Shown here piece by piece: positions 26,287 through 34,690 of a stretch of 64,000 nt of DNA. The position numbers were made by a program, and so were the translations under genes. The DNA is from Bacteroidia bacterium (GTDB taxonomy: Bacteria > Bacteroidota > Bacteroidia > Bacteroidales > F082): positions 124,001 to 188,000 of the forward strand of contig JAJTAY010000010.1 of NCBI GenBank assembly GCA_021287165.1, given 5' to 3'. How positions within the stretch are numbered: the first letter of the stretch is position 1; each line of letters begins with the position of its first letter. A model generated the notes under the pieces. It did no database searches. It was not told the DNA's origin and saw only the letters and a program-made list of their open reading frames with translations.

Positions 26287-27087
26287 CTAATAATTCGTGT
26301 GCCTGAACAGTGCCGGAATGGTTTTTAAGATTAGCTCCAGATCCTTTTTGGGTGAGGCTATCAAAGCATATTGGTTATCAAGTGCAATGCGCTCTTCTTC
26401 GGAGTTGTAGCGGTCTTTTTGAATTTGCCAGAGGCCGGTTATTCCGGCAGGAGCAAGAAATCTGTAGGCAAACTGGTCGGTGGTGAGCCTTTCGGCTTCG
26501 TAGAGCGGTAAAGCCCGGTTGCCGACAACCGACATCTCGCCTTTAAGGACATTGATAAACTGAGGCAATTCGTCCAGATTGAACTTTCGAAGAACACGAC
26601 CAACCTTTGTAATTCGGGGGTCGTCCTTCAACTTAAAAAAGGTAACGTTCTTCTTGGCTCTGTTTTTGAGCTCAAAATACCAGTTTTCGCAAATTGCGTT
26701 TCCGTCGATGTATAATATTGGGGAACAATGATGTCCGAGTGCTGCGCATTGCGGGCATTTGTCGGCCTCAGAGGCGTAGGTGCTTTTCGATTTGTGAATT
26801 AAATAAAGGTTCAAATCGGAAAGTGAGCTAAGTTGCTGATCCGAACCAACATACATTGTGCGAAACTTCAGAAAGTCGAAAGTGTCATAACCAGTGCCAA
26901 CCCGTTTCGACTTGTAAATGATCGGTCCTTTCGACTCAAGTTTGATGGCGATGGCGATAAGCAACATAAAAGGCGAAGCAAGAAGCAAAACCAGAGAGGA
27001 GAAAGCGACATCGAAAAACCGTTTTCCGAATCCGATGCGGAAGTGTTGAAAAGTTTCTGGTTGGTCGGCTGCAAATTGTTGCTTCAT
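26287..27087 (-). CDS. Polyprenyl-phosphate sugar transferase (bac_transf family)
   Basis: The 266-residue enzyme is the PF02397 catalytic unit that moves a sugar-1-phosphate onto undecaprenyl phosphate at the cytoplasmic face. One membrane helix (about 25-50) is followed by FKSK/KFRTM, DDPRITKVGRVLRK, NLDELPQFINVLKGEMS and VGNRALP. It lacks the N-terminal multi-helix part of WbaP/WcaJ. Between KFRTM and DDPRIT an insert of about 75 residues holds four cysteines (C111, C114, C121, C133) that could bind zinc. No other glycan cluster adjoins it. Confidence 0.88.
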   Translation of the reverse strand: MKQQFAADQPETFQHFRIGFGKRFFDVAFSSLVLLLASPFMLLIAIAIKLESKGPIIYKSKRVGTGYDTFDFLKFRTMYVGSDQQLSSLSDLNLYLIHKSKSTYASEADKCPQCAALGHHCSPILYIDGNAICENWYFELKNRAKKNVTFFKLKDDPRITKVGRVLRKFNLDELPQFINVLKGEMSVVGNRALPLYEAERLTTDQFAYRFLAPAGITGLWQIQKDRYNSEEERIALDNQYALIASPKKDLELILKTIPALFRHTNY

Positions 27088-27433
27088 AGTTGTTTAAATT
27101 CAGGCATCTGTTCTTGCCCTGATTTGCTCAACGATCGGCAAAGAAAGCATTTATAGTTATATAGTGCAAGATAAAACCTATATTTTGGTAATAAAATAGC
27201 TGCATCAGGCCCTTTCCGGAATGCAAACCATTGAAAAAATCATTTCAATTAGCTCATGGTGGGAATATAGATCAAAATGCTGAAAAACAGCATGATGCAT
27301 TATCAAAGAGAGTTAGGCATGTCGCACGGCATAGAATTAATTGCTACCTTTGCAAAAAAATTATCCATCAGGATCAGGCTTCGGGCTAAAGCACACATTC
27401 ATCTTCCCGTCGGCTGTCCACAATAAAAATCCC
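27088..27433. other. 346-nt intergenic region, mostly empty
   Basis: It separates the divergent sugar transferase and SlyD-type genes. The only clear element is the -7 box at 27345-27352. No minus-strand promoter, RNA gene or repeat could be recognised. Confidence 0.5.
27345..27352 (+). promoter_or_regulatory. -7 box of the SlyD-type gene
   Basis: TACCTTTG, giving a leader of about 75 nt before the ATG at 27434. Confidence 0.55.
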
Positions 27434-27940
27434 ATGAAAGTAGGAAGTAACAAAGTTGTTTCGCTTATTTATGAGCTCCGCGAAGATGATGCCAATGGCG
27501 ACCTGATCCAGAAAGTGGAGAAAGACAGCCCGTTTGTCCATTTATTTGGTGTAGGCAGTTTGCTGCCGGCATTCGAAAACGCACTCGAAGGCCTCGAGGC
27601 TGGTGCAAGTTTCAGTTTTGGTATTCCGGCTGCCGAATCATATGGCGAGCACAACCCCGAAGTAATTTACACCCTCGAAAAGAGCATGTTCGAGATTGAC
27701 GGTGTGGTTGAGGAAGGGCTGCTTGAAATTGGTAACCAAATTACCATGCAGGATCAGGATGGAAATCCTGTTGACGGCATTGTGCTTGATGTTACCGACG
27801 AAGGCGTTGTGATGGACTTCAATCATCCGCTTGCAGGTATCAACCTCTATTTCACCGGAAAGATCCTTGAAGTGCGTGATGCCACGGCCGAAGAGATTGC
27901 TCACGGCCATGTGCACGGCCCCCACGGGCATCATCACTAA
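27434..27940 (+). CDS. slyD: SlyD-type FKBP peptidyl-prolyl isomerase
   Basis: Starting at MKVGSNKVV, the 168-residue protein has the SlyD arrangement: an FKBP half (YELREDDANGDL), the inserted-flap region (EVIYTLEKSMFEIDG), the FKBP return (NHPLAGINLYFTGKILEVRDAT) and a histidine-rich tail (HGHVHGPHGHHH). It catalyses prolyl cis-trans isomerisation and acts as a chaperone; the tail should bind nickel or other metals. The frame is open from a TTG at 27341 inside the promoter, which I reject as the start. Its 3' end overlaps the convergent methyltransferase by 4 nt. Confidence 0.92.
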   Translation: MKVGSNKVVSLIYELREDDANGDLIQKVEKDSPFVHLFGVGSLLPAFENALEGLEAGASFSFGIPAAESYGEHNPEVIYTLEKSMFEIDGVVEEGLLEIGNQITMQDQDGNPVDGIVLDVTDEGVVMDFNHPLAGINLYFTGKILEVRDATAEEIAHGHVHGPHGHHH

Positions 27941-28659
27941 TCGGCCAGCAGGCTCTTCCCCAACAGGAAAACCGCCGGCACTTTGCCGATAGGTGGCTTG
28001 TTTGCCTTCCACCATGAGAGTGGTCTGGAAACGATTTTCTCTTCTTCAGAGCCTATTCCTGAGGCTATGCATAACATGGTCGAAGGTTGACATGTTTCGA
28101 CCAGGCTATCAATTATCTGGTTGTTTCGGAAAGGCGTTTCGATGAAGATCTGGGTTTGACCTGTTGCGAGCAGGAGTTTCTCAGCTCTTCTTATGGCATC
28201 CTTTCGCTGGCCTGCATCAATGGGCAGATAGCCCGCAAATGTAAATTGTTGCCCATTGAATCCTGATGCCATAAGGGCTTGTATAATCGAAGATGGTCCG
28301 GCCAGTGGCTTCACATTCAGCTTCATCCTGTGAGCTGCAGCTACAACAATGCCTCCCGGATCGGCCACACAGGGTGAACCGGCTTCGCTAAGTAAAACTA
28401 TATCGTTTCCGTTGGCTGCATGTTCCAAAAACTTAATGGCCGAATCAATATCAGCATGTTTTCCCATTTCCTGAAAATGCAGCTCTGCGATGGTTTTATG
28501 GCCCGGAATGCTGGCTATTAGTCTTCTGGCCGTACGAACACTCTCAACAATAAAATAATCTGCTTTTAGAATGGTATTCAATGCAGCGGCCGGCATTACA
28601 AGCAAAGGGTTGGTGTCGCCGAGCGGGCTTGGTACGAGATAGAGGGTTCCTTCAGGCAT
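27937..28659 (-). CDS. RsmI-like tetrapyrrole-methylase-fold SAM methyltransferase
   Basis: The 240-residue protein has the family pattern: LYLVPSPLGD at the N-terminus, FIVESVRTARRL, VLLSEAGSPCVADPG (near residue 97), PLAGPSSIIQALMASGF and FIETPFRNNQ. These are SAM and substrate-binding elements of RsmI/YraL proteins. True RsmI 2'-O-methylates C1402 of 16S rRNA and is about 280 residues; this shorter form is a paralogue frequent in Bacteroidota, so the rRNA target is not certain. It overlaps the upstream dehydratase gene by 8 nt and is probably co-translated. Confidence 0.85.
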   Translation of the reverse strand: MPEGTLYLVPSPLGDTNPLLVMPAAALNTILKADYFIVESVRTARRLIASIPGHKTIAELHFQEMGKHADIDSAIKFLEHAANGNDIVLLSEAGSPCVADPGGIVVAAAHRMKLNVKPLAGPSSIIQALMASGFNGQQFTFAGYLPIDAGQRKDAIRRAEKLLLATGQTQIFIETPFRNNQIIDSLVETCQPSTMLCIASGIGSEEEKIVSRPLSWWKANKPPIGKVPAVFLLGKSLLAD

Positions 28660-29611
28660 ACCAAGGAAGTTTATTCAGATCAACATTGCCTCCTGATATG
28701 ATGATCACAATTTTCCTATTCTTCAGAAAATCGTGATTTTGCAGGGCTACTGCCACGGGCACTGCCGAGCTGGGCTCGATGATAATTTTCATACGCTCCC
28801 AAACCAGTTTCATAGCACGTAAAATTTCCTCTTCCTCCACGGTTATCACATCATAGACATTTTCCATGATAATGGGGAAAGTGCGGCTGCCCAGCGATGT
28901 AAGTAAGCCGTCGGCAATGGTTTTGGGGTTCTGGCTCGGAATCAGGCTTTTGGTTTGAAACGATTTCCATGTGTCGTTGGCACCCAATGGTTCGCAGGCG
29001 ATAACCCGTGTTTTGGGCGAGAAATATTTTGCGCTCAGCAGTGTCCCGCTTAGCAAACCGCCTCCGCCCACCGGACATAAAATGAAGTCGGGATCGGGAA
29101 GATCGTTTATTGCTTCAAGAGCGGCTGTTGCCTGTCCGGCAATGATGTCGTAATTGTTGTAGGGATGAACTTCTTCGGCACGCGTTTTCTCCACGATTTC
29201 GCCAAGGGTTTGTTCCCGGGCGCTCAGTGTAGGTTCGCAAAAGGTGATATTTCCACCGTATTGACGCACTGCCGACACCTTGGCCGAAGGAGCATTGTTA
29301 GGCATGACGATATGTGCCGCAGTCCCCAGAACTTTTGCCGCTCGGGCCAATGCCCCGGCGTGGTTGCCGCTGGAGTGTGTGGCAACTCCCTTACTTCGCT
29401 CCTCGGCAGTCATTTGCAGCATGGCATGCAGGGCTCCACGAGATTTGAACGCACCGGCTTTCTGAAAATTCTCACATTTAAACCACAACGAAGCGCCAGC
29501 CATCTGATTCATCATTTCTGATTTCAGAAGCGGAGTGTGGTGAATATGGGACCTTATAATATTGTGGGCTTCAAGAATATCAGCCTTGGTGGGCACATGT
29601 TGTAATTTCAT
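28652..29611 (-). CDS. PLP-dependent threonine/serine dehydratase or serine racemase
   Basis: The 319-residue protein is a fold-type II PLP enzyme with the lysine in KAGAFKSRGA, the phosphate-binding loop VGGGGLLSG, SSGNHAGALARAA for substrate binding and SSAVPVAVAL near the C-terminus. There is no C-terminal ACT regulatory domain, so it is the catabolic or racemase-like short form and not IlvA of isoleucine synthesis. Threonine ammonia-lyase, serine dehydratase and serine racemase cannot be told apart here. Confidence 0.87.
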   Translation of the reverse strand: MKLQHVPTKADILEAHNIIRSHIHHTPLLKSEMMNQMAGASLWFKCENFQKAGAFKSRGALHAMLQMTAEERSKGVATHSSGNHAGALARAAKVLGTAAHIVMPNNAPSAKVSAVRQYGGNITFCEPTLSAREQTLGEIVEKTRAEEVHPYNNYDIIAGQATAALEAINDLPDPDFILCPVGGGGLLSGTLLSAKYFSPKTRVIACEPLGANDTWKSFQTKSLIPSQNPKTIADGLLTSLGSRTFPIIMENVYDVITVEEEEILRAMKLVWERMKIIIEPSSAVPVAVALQNHDFLKNRKIVIIISGGNVDLNKLPWYA

Positions 29612-29680
29612 AGCGCAGTGATAACTTTACGGAAAAGCATTGGTAAAATTAGGCAAAACCATAAGCCTCGTCGATGCAAA

Positions 29681-29711
29681 AGAAAAAGCCCTCCTTTTGG
29701 GAAGAGGGCTT
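29681..29711 (-). terminator. Intrinsic terminator of dnaA
   Basis: On the minus strand AAGCCCTC and GAGGGCTT (29704-29711 and 29686-29693) form a stem, followed by TTTTTCTTTT. It follows the dnaA stop by 13 nt. Confidence 0.8.
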
Positions 29712-29724
29712 AATGGCAAGATTG

Positions 29725-31161
29725 CTATTGCTGAAGCTTTTTATCTATCTCCAACAAATTGGTTCTGAACCTTTTGTCGGTTTCAATAAGATTTGTTACC
29801 GTTTTGCAGGCGTGCAATACAGTGGCATGGTCTTTATTGCCGCAGTGCATGCCAATGGTGGCAAGCGAAGATTTGGTGTGCTTTTTTGAAAAATACATGG
29901 CAACCTGCCTTGCCTGGACCACTTCGCGCTTACGGGTTCTTGCATTGAGTTGTTCTACCGGCAGCCCAAAGTGATCGCAAACCACCTTTTGGATATAATC
30001 GATGGAGATTTCTTTGACAGTGTTTTTTACAAACTTGTCAATCATCTGCTTGGCCAGCTCGAGGGTAATGGCTTTTTTGTTGAGCGACGATTGGGCAATG
30101 AGCGAAATGAGTGCGCCTTCCATCTCACGCACATTGGTGTTGATGGAGCGCGCCAGATACTCTGTTACTTCCTGCGGAATTTCGATGCCGTCGTTGTAGG
30201 CCTTCTTTTTCAGGATAGCAATTCTGGTTTCATATTCCGGTGTCTGAAGATCTGCGGCCAGCCCCCACTTAAAGCGGGAGAGCAGACGTTGCTCCATGCC
30301 CTTGAGTTCGACCGGAGGCTTGTCGCTGGTGATAACCAATTGTTTTCCAGACTGATGCAGATGGTTGAAAATGTGGAAGAAAACATCCTGCGTTTTGTCC
30401 TTGCCGGCGAGGAATTGTATGTCGTCAATAATAAGCACGTCAATCATCTGATAGAAGTGCACAAAGTCGTTTTGGTTTTTATTGCGCGAAGCTTCTACAA
30501 ATTGATTGATAAACTGCTCGGTTTGAACATAAAGGACGGTTTTGTCCGGGAAGTTATTCTTCACGTGCAAGCCAATGGCATGGCCAAGATGTGTTTTACC
30601 TAAGCCTGTGGCACTATAAATAAGTAATGGATTAAAAGCGGTCTTGCCCGGGTTTTCGGCCACGGCATATCCGGCCGATCGTGCCAGACGGTTGCAGTCG
30701 CCTTCGATAAAGTTGTCGAAACTAAAGCGCTCGACCAATTGCGATTCGACCTTTATTTTTTTGAGGCCAGGAATGATGAAAGGATTCGGAATCTCTTTGG
30801 AACTGCCCTTATTGAGGTCGATGGGCATCGAGACGTATGGGTTTTTTGTGGCGTGATGGTTGCTGGTGGGATAATTGACTGAAAGCGGCTGACCGTTGCC
30901 CTGATTGTTGTCGACAATAATGCTGTATTCCAGCCTGCCTTCGGGGCCCAGTTCCTTGCGAATGGTTTTTTTGAGCAGCATGATGTAATGTTCTTCCAGC
31001 CATTCATAGAAGAATTGGCTCGGCACCTGAATGGTGAGAACATTATTTTCCAGCTTTACCGGATTAATGGGTTCAAACCAGGTCTTAAAACTCTGTGCAT
31101 GCACATTGTCCTTAATCACTTTCAGACAATTCTCCCAAACATCAATATGCCTCTTACTCAT
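29725..31161 (-). CDS. dnaA: Chromosomal replication initiator DnaA
   Basis: The 478-residue AAA+ protein binds origin DnaA boxes and opens the duplex. Domain I is at 1-75; a linker with Asn/Gln stretches follows; Walker A is ATGLGKTH (184-191), Walker B VLIIDDIQFL, and the domain IV box-binding signature GMHCGNKDHATVLHA is near the C-terminus, with Lys in place of the usual Arg as often seen in this phylum. Neighbours are not dnaN or gyrB. I found no cluster of DnaA boxes in the 254 nt upstream, so the origin is not evident here. Confidence 0.97.
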   Translation of the reverse strand: MSKRHIDVWENCLKVIKDNVHAQSFKTWFEPINPVKLENNVLTIQVPSQFFYEWLEEHYIMLLKKTIRKELGPEGRLEYSIIVDNNQGNGQPLSVNYPTSNHHATKNPYVSMPIDLNKGSSKEIPNPFIIPGLKKIKVESQLVERFSFDNFIEGDCNRLARSAGYAVAENPGKTAFNPLLIYSATGLGKTHLGHAIGLHVKNNFPDKTVLYVQTEQFINQFVEASRNKNQNDFVHFYQMIDVLIIDDIQFLAGKDKTQDVFFHIFNHLHQSGKQLVITSDKPPVELKGMEQRLLSRFKWGLAADLQTPEYETRIAILKKKAYNDGIEIPQEVTEYLARSINTNVREMEGALISLIAQSSLNKKAITLELAKQMIDKFVKNTVKEISIDYIQKVVCDHFGLPVEQLNARTRKREVVQARQVAMYFSKKHTKSSLATIGMHCGNKDHATVLHACKTVTNLIETDKRFRTNLLEIDKKLQQ

Positions 31162-31415
31162 AACCCGCTGTTAATCAATCGACTGTGTTTTACTAAAAAA
31201 CAACCCTTATCGTTTTTAAAACTAATACTGCTGATAATGACACGTTTAGGTTGGCTAAGATCAGCAATTTCGTTTTCAACAAAAATGTGTGAAAAAAAGT
31301 GAAAAAAAAAGCTTTTTGCGGCTTGATTTTTTGGAAAATTATTCTTTTTTCGCTCCAGGAGCTTGAGATTCTTTTTTCAATTTCTGAAACGCTTGAGGGA
31401 CAACGGTTCCAAATT

Positions 31416-32018
31416 TCAGATCAGATTAAGACCGTAAATTGCCTCCAATTTTTTAACAAATCTTTTTGCACAATTTTTTCGAACACGGCAATTTATCATA
31501 ATGCTTTCGGCCTCATAAACGAGTACGGGAATAATTCCTTCCTCCTTGCAAAGCCGCATTACCTCATTCAGTAGATGATAGGGTAGTCGTGCGGCAACGA
31601 CCTCATCAACAGTCATTTGGATCTTTGGAGCATTATTTAATGCCTCTTTTGCCGCTGTTTTGTAGGCGTTGATCAGGCCCGAGGTTCCCAACTTTATACC
31701 TCCGAAGTAGCGAATCACCACAACAAGCACATCAGTAAGCCCGGCCGATAGTATTTGATTCAGTATTGGTTTTCCGGCTGTGCCCGAAGGCTCACCATCG
31801 TCGTTGGCCCTGAATCTTTTGCGATCTGGCCCCAGCATCCAGGCATAACAGTGATGGCGGGCATCGTAGTACTCTTTCCTGTAATGTGCCAGCACCCGTG
31901 CCACATCCTCCTCTCCGGTCACGTGATGGGCAAAAGCAAGAAATCTGCTTCCCTTTTCTTTGAAAAGTCCTTCGCCCACTCCCCCAAGCGTGGTGTAGAG
32001 GTCCGTTTCTTCTATCAT
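31416..32018 (-). CDS. YigZ/IMPACT-family protein
   Basis: The 200-residue protein has the UPF0029 N-terminal domain (KGSRFLAFAHHV, ARHHCYAWML, DDGEPSGTAGKPIL, VVIRYFGGIKLG) and a smaller C-terminal domain of ferredoxin-like size. Family members bind nucleic acid or ribosome-linked partners; the bacterial function is unsettled. Its start overlaps the stop of the upstream DMT transporter gene by 4 nt, so the two are translationally coupled. The product is not related to dnaA, which begins 254 nt further on. Confidence 0.88.
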   Translation of the reverse strand: MIEETDLYTTLGGVGEGLFKEKGSRFLAFAHHVTGEEDVARVLAHYRKEYYDARHHCYAWMLGPDRKRFRANDDGEPSGTAGKPILNQILSAGLTDVLVVVIRYFGGIKLGTSGLINAYKTAAKEALNNAPKIQMTVDEVVAARLPYHLLNEVMRLCKEEGIIPVLVYEAESIMINCRVRKNCAKRFVKKLEAIYGLNLI

Positions 32019-32872
32019 CCGCTTGTGATTAAAACAATGGAGATTATCGCCAGCACTAATCCCGCAAATTGCCTGGAGCTGGGCCGGTGTTTGAAAAAAC
32101 TGATGTCGGTGATGGCTGCCAGCAGCACGATGCTTGCATTGACCACCGGAAAAAGTACCGTTGCATCAAATTTATTCATGCTTCGCAAAAGGAAGAAAGT
32201 GGAGGCATAGTTGATGAGACCAAGAAGAATACCTGCCGGAATCAACGACAAGTTGAATGTTAGCTGAGACTTTAACATTTTGAATGTCAGAATCGAAGAT
32301 CCGATGACGAATGCAATGCCAAATATTATGGACAGCATAAACGGCAAATCTACCGGAGCATAGGTGCGAGTGGCATAGTTCATCAGCAAATCGTTCATTC
32401 CTGTGCCAATCAGCAGGGCAATGGGGAGCAGCGATTGATTTATTGCAAGCTTATCAGACCGTTCCTTATTATATATGGAGTAGTACAGGGCTGGAAAAAC
32501 GATGGCCAATCCAATCCAACGGGTAACCCCGCCAGTTTCCCCAAAAATGATTAATCCGCCAAGAACCGGAATAAGTACCGACATTCGGCTGGCCACTGCG
32601 GTGAGTGCAACGCCAGACTGACGCGATGAAAGCGCAAAGAGAAAAAAGGTACCGATAAACAAAAACCCAAGTATGATGGCAATGGCTGACCACGGTGGCC
32701 ATTGCGAAATAAACTCTTCTGACGAATAGTCCGAGCTTGCCAGCCCAAGCAGCGACGCTACGATGTAGTTGATGGTTATGACCTGTAGCGTAGCCCCAGG
32801 GGCAGGTTTTAGCAGCCTGAAGAAAACCAGTATGGAAGTAGAGAAGATGATGCTTAATGCCGGATCGATCAT
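32015..32872 (-). CDS. DMT-superfamily (EamA) transporter
   Basis: The 285-residue protein has ten predicted membrane helices in two five-helix repeats, with SRQSGVALTAVASRMSVLIPVLGG marking the end of the first. This is the EamA pattern of metabolite exporters. The substrate is not readable. It leads the pair with yigZ. The frame starts within 6 nt of a region lacking a clear -7 box. Confidence 0.82.
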   Translation of the reverse strand: MIDPALSIIFSTSILVFFRLLKPAPGATLQVITINYIVASLLGLASSDYSSEEFISQWPPWSAIAIILGFLFIGTFFLFALSSRQSGVALTAVASRMSVLIPVLGGLIIFGETGGVTRWIGLAIVFPALYYSIYNKERSDKLAINQSLLPIALLIGTGMNDLLMNYATRTYAPVDLPFMLSIIFGIAFVIGSSILTFKMLKSQLTFNLSLIPAGILLGLINYASTFFLLRSMNKFDATVLFPVVNASIVLLAAITDISFFKHRPSSRQFAGLVLAIISIVLITSG

Positions 32873-32985
32873 AGTGCGGCAAAGTTAAACCTTCCGCAGA
32901 AAAAAGTATTCCTGAAAAAAATTGCTTCAGGTTGTAACATTATTGGCCTGCATGCGTCAAACGAACATAAATAAAACAGATAAAC

Positions 32986-34548
32986 ATGAAAAAGATTACG
33001 CTTTCAATTCTCCTGAGCATGGTTATGATGATATTTGTTTCGGGAGCAATTGCGCAAACTATCGGCAACGGAAAAGTTGTTGCAATTACTGATGATTTGC
33101 CTTTTTTCAACGCAGTTGATGCAGGAGGAGCCCTGAGCATTACCCTGATACAATCGGGTAAAAACCAGATAATCATTGAAACTGATGAGAACCTGATTCC
33201 TTTGGTAAACTACAGGGTTAGCAACGGTACCTTGAAAATCACTGCATCAGGCATTCAGAGGGCGACTAAGCTGGAAATTACAGTATTTTTAGGCGAAATC
33301 AACCTGCTCGATTTTAGTGGTGCTGTCAAAGTAAAATCCGAAGGAACGATTACTTCCGACATGCTAACGCTTAAGTGCAGTGGGGCCACTTCGGTCAATT
33401 TAGAACTGGCCGCAGCTAAGCTGAGCACGGTGTTGTCGGGTGCTTCGAAAGTAACCCTTAGCGGAAGGGCCGACAATCATACCATCGATATGAGCGGAGC
33501 TACAAAGCTTACTGCAGGCTCGCTTCAAACCATTACTACCCAGGCCAGCGGTTCAGGGGCATCAGATGCTTTTGTTAATGCCAGCGATCTGCTTTCCATC
33601 AACACTTCGGGTGTTGCAAAAGTGCGCTACGATAAAGAGCCGGCCAGGGTCGAAAAAAAAGGTCAGGCCTTAGGCGTACCTCAGCCACCAATGCCGCCAG
33701 GCCGTCCCTCGGCTGATACTGTGAATGTTACTGTAGGAAATGTAAAGATCAGGGTTATCGATGGCGATTCTACGGTTGTGGAGGTGGGAGATCGTAAACT
33801 TGTAGTGGACCAAAAAGGCAATGTAGCCCTCAAGCGTCAGAAACGAAACAAATTCAACGGTCACTGGGCTGGTGTGGAATTGGGACTTAACGGCTTCCTT
33901 ACTCCCGACTTTGGCCTCAATATGCCCCACGACTATCTTGACCTGAGAATGGAGAAAAGTATCGTAGTAAACCTCAACTTTTACGAGCAAAACATTCCCC
34001 TTAACAAAAACAGGACTTTTGGAATCGTAAGCGGCCTTGGGCTAAGCTGGAATAACTACCGTTTCGAGGACAACGTCATGCTCCGCAATGAGAACAAGAG
34101 AGTAATCGGTTATTACATACATGATGTGGGAATGAAAAAGAGTAAGCTGGTTAACAGCTACTTAACCTTGCCGGTCTTTTTCGAGCTGCAAACAAATGCC
34201 ACGAAACGTAAAGAAAAGGCTCATATTGCAGTGGGTGTTATTGGCGGATGGCGCTTTGCTTCGCATTCAAAGCTCTATTTTCTTGAACCCAACAAAACCT
34301 ATACACTTAAAGACGAGGACGGTAACACTGTTCCAGGCACATGGGTGAGCCCGGGAGCTTCGCGCCGAAATATCGTAAAGGACCACAATGGCTTTCAGCA
34401 AAATCCTTTTAAGCTCGATGCAGGAATTCGGGCCGGCTGGGGCGTGGTAAACCTTTTTGCCAACTATTCGCTCACGCCAATGTTCATCAAAGACCGCGGC
34501 CCTGAGCTCTACCCCTTTGCCATCGGTGTCACGTTAAATAGTTTCTAA
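32986..34548 (+). CDS. Head-GIN (DUF2807) domain fused to an outer-membrane barrel
   Basis: The 520-residue protein has a signal peptide (1-24, AIA-Q). Residues about 35-215 form a right-handed beta-helix-like DUF2807/head-GIN domain with repeated SGA turns (FSGAVKV, CSGATSV, LSGASKV, MSGATKL). A proline-rich linker (PQPPMPPGRPS, near 230) follows, and then about 230 residues that look like a PorT-type beta-barrel (GHWAGVELGLNGF ... FAIGVTLNSF, ending in F). Head-GIN domains usually stand alone; joining one to a barrel suggests an adhesive or scaffold domain displayed at the outer membrane. Function unknown. Confidence 0.8.
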   Translation: MKKITLSILLSMVMMIFVSGAIAQTIGNGKVVAITDDLPFFNAVDAGGALSITLIQSGKNQIIIETDENLIPLVNYRVSNGTLKITASGIQRATKLEITVFLGEINLLDFSGAVKVKSEGTITSDMLTLKCSGATSVNLELAAAKLSTVLSGASKVTLSGRADNHTIDMSGATKLTAGSLQTITTQASGSGASDAFVNASDLLSINTSGVAKVRYDKEPARVEKKGQALGVPQPPMPPGRPSADTVNVTVGNVKIRVIDGDSTVVEVGDRKLVVDQKGNVALKRQKRNKFNGHWAGVELGLNGFLTPDFGLNMPHDYLDLRMEKSIVVNLNFYEQNIPLNKNRTFGIVSGLGLSWNNYRFEDNVMLRNENKRVIGYYIHDVGMKKSKLVNSYLTLPVFFELQTNATKRKEKAHIAVGVIGGWRFASHSKLYFLEPNKTYTLKDEDGNTVPGTWVSPGASRRNIVKDHNGFQQNPFKLDAGIRAGWGVVNLFANYSLTPMFIKDRGPELYPFAIGVTLNSF

Positions 34549-34570
34549 GCTCATACTGGTTGAATGAAAG

Positions 34571-34592
34571 CGGGCCTGTTGGCCCGTTTTTT
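34571..34592 (+). terminator. Intrinsic terminator after the head-GIN/barrel gene
   Basis: CGGGCC (34571-34576) and GGCCCG (34581-34586) around TGTT, followed by TTTTTT. Confidence 0.85.
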
Positions 34593-34637
34593 ATTGCAAC
34601 CCATTGCGTTCAGGCCGTTGCGCTTTAAGTACCAAAT

Positions 34638-34669
34638 TTGCATGAGGTTTTTTGGTTTGTATATCTTTG
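34638..34669 (+). promoter_or_regulatory. Promoter of the secreted amylase-family gene
   Basis: TTG (34638-34640) and TATCTTTG (34662-34669) are 21 nt apart; the -7 box ends 21 nt before the ATG at 34691. Confidence 0.75.
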
Positions 34670-34690
34670 AAAAATAAACCCTTTTCAAGC

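Noticed and set aside
31162..31415. Possible replication origin upstream of dnaA
   Set aside because: The region is A/T-rich but I found no cluster of DnaA boxes and no dnaN/gyrB context.
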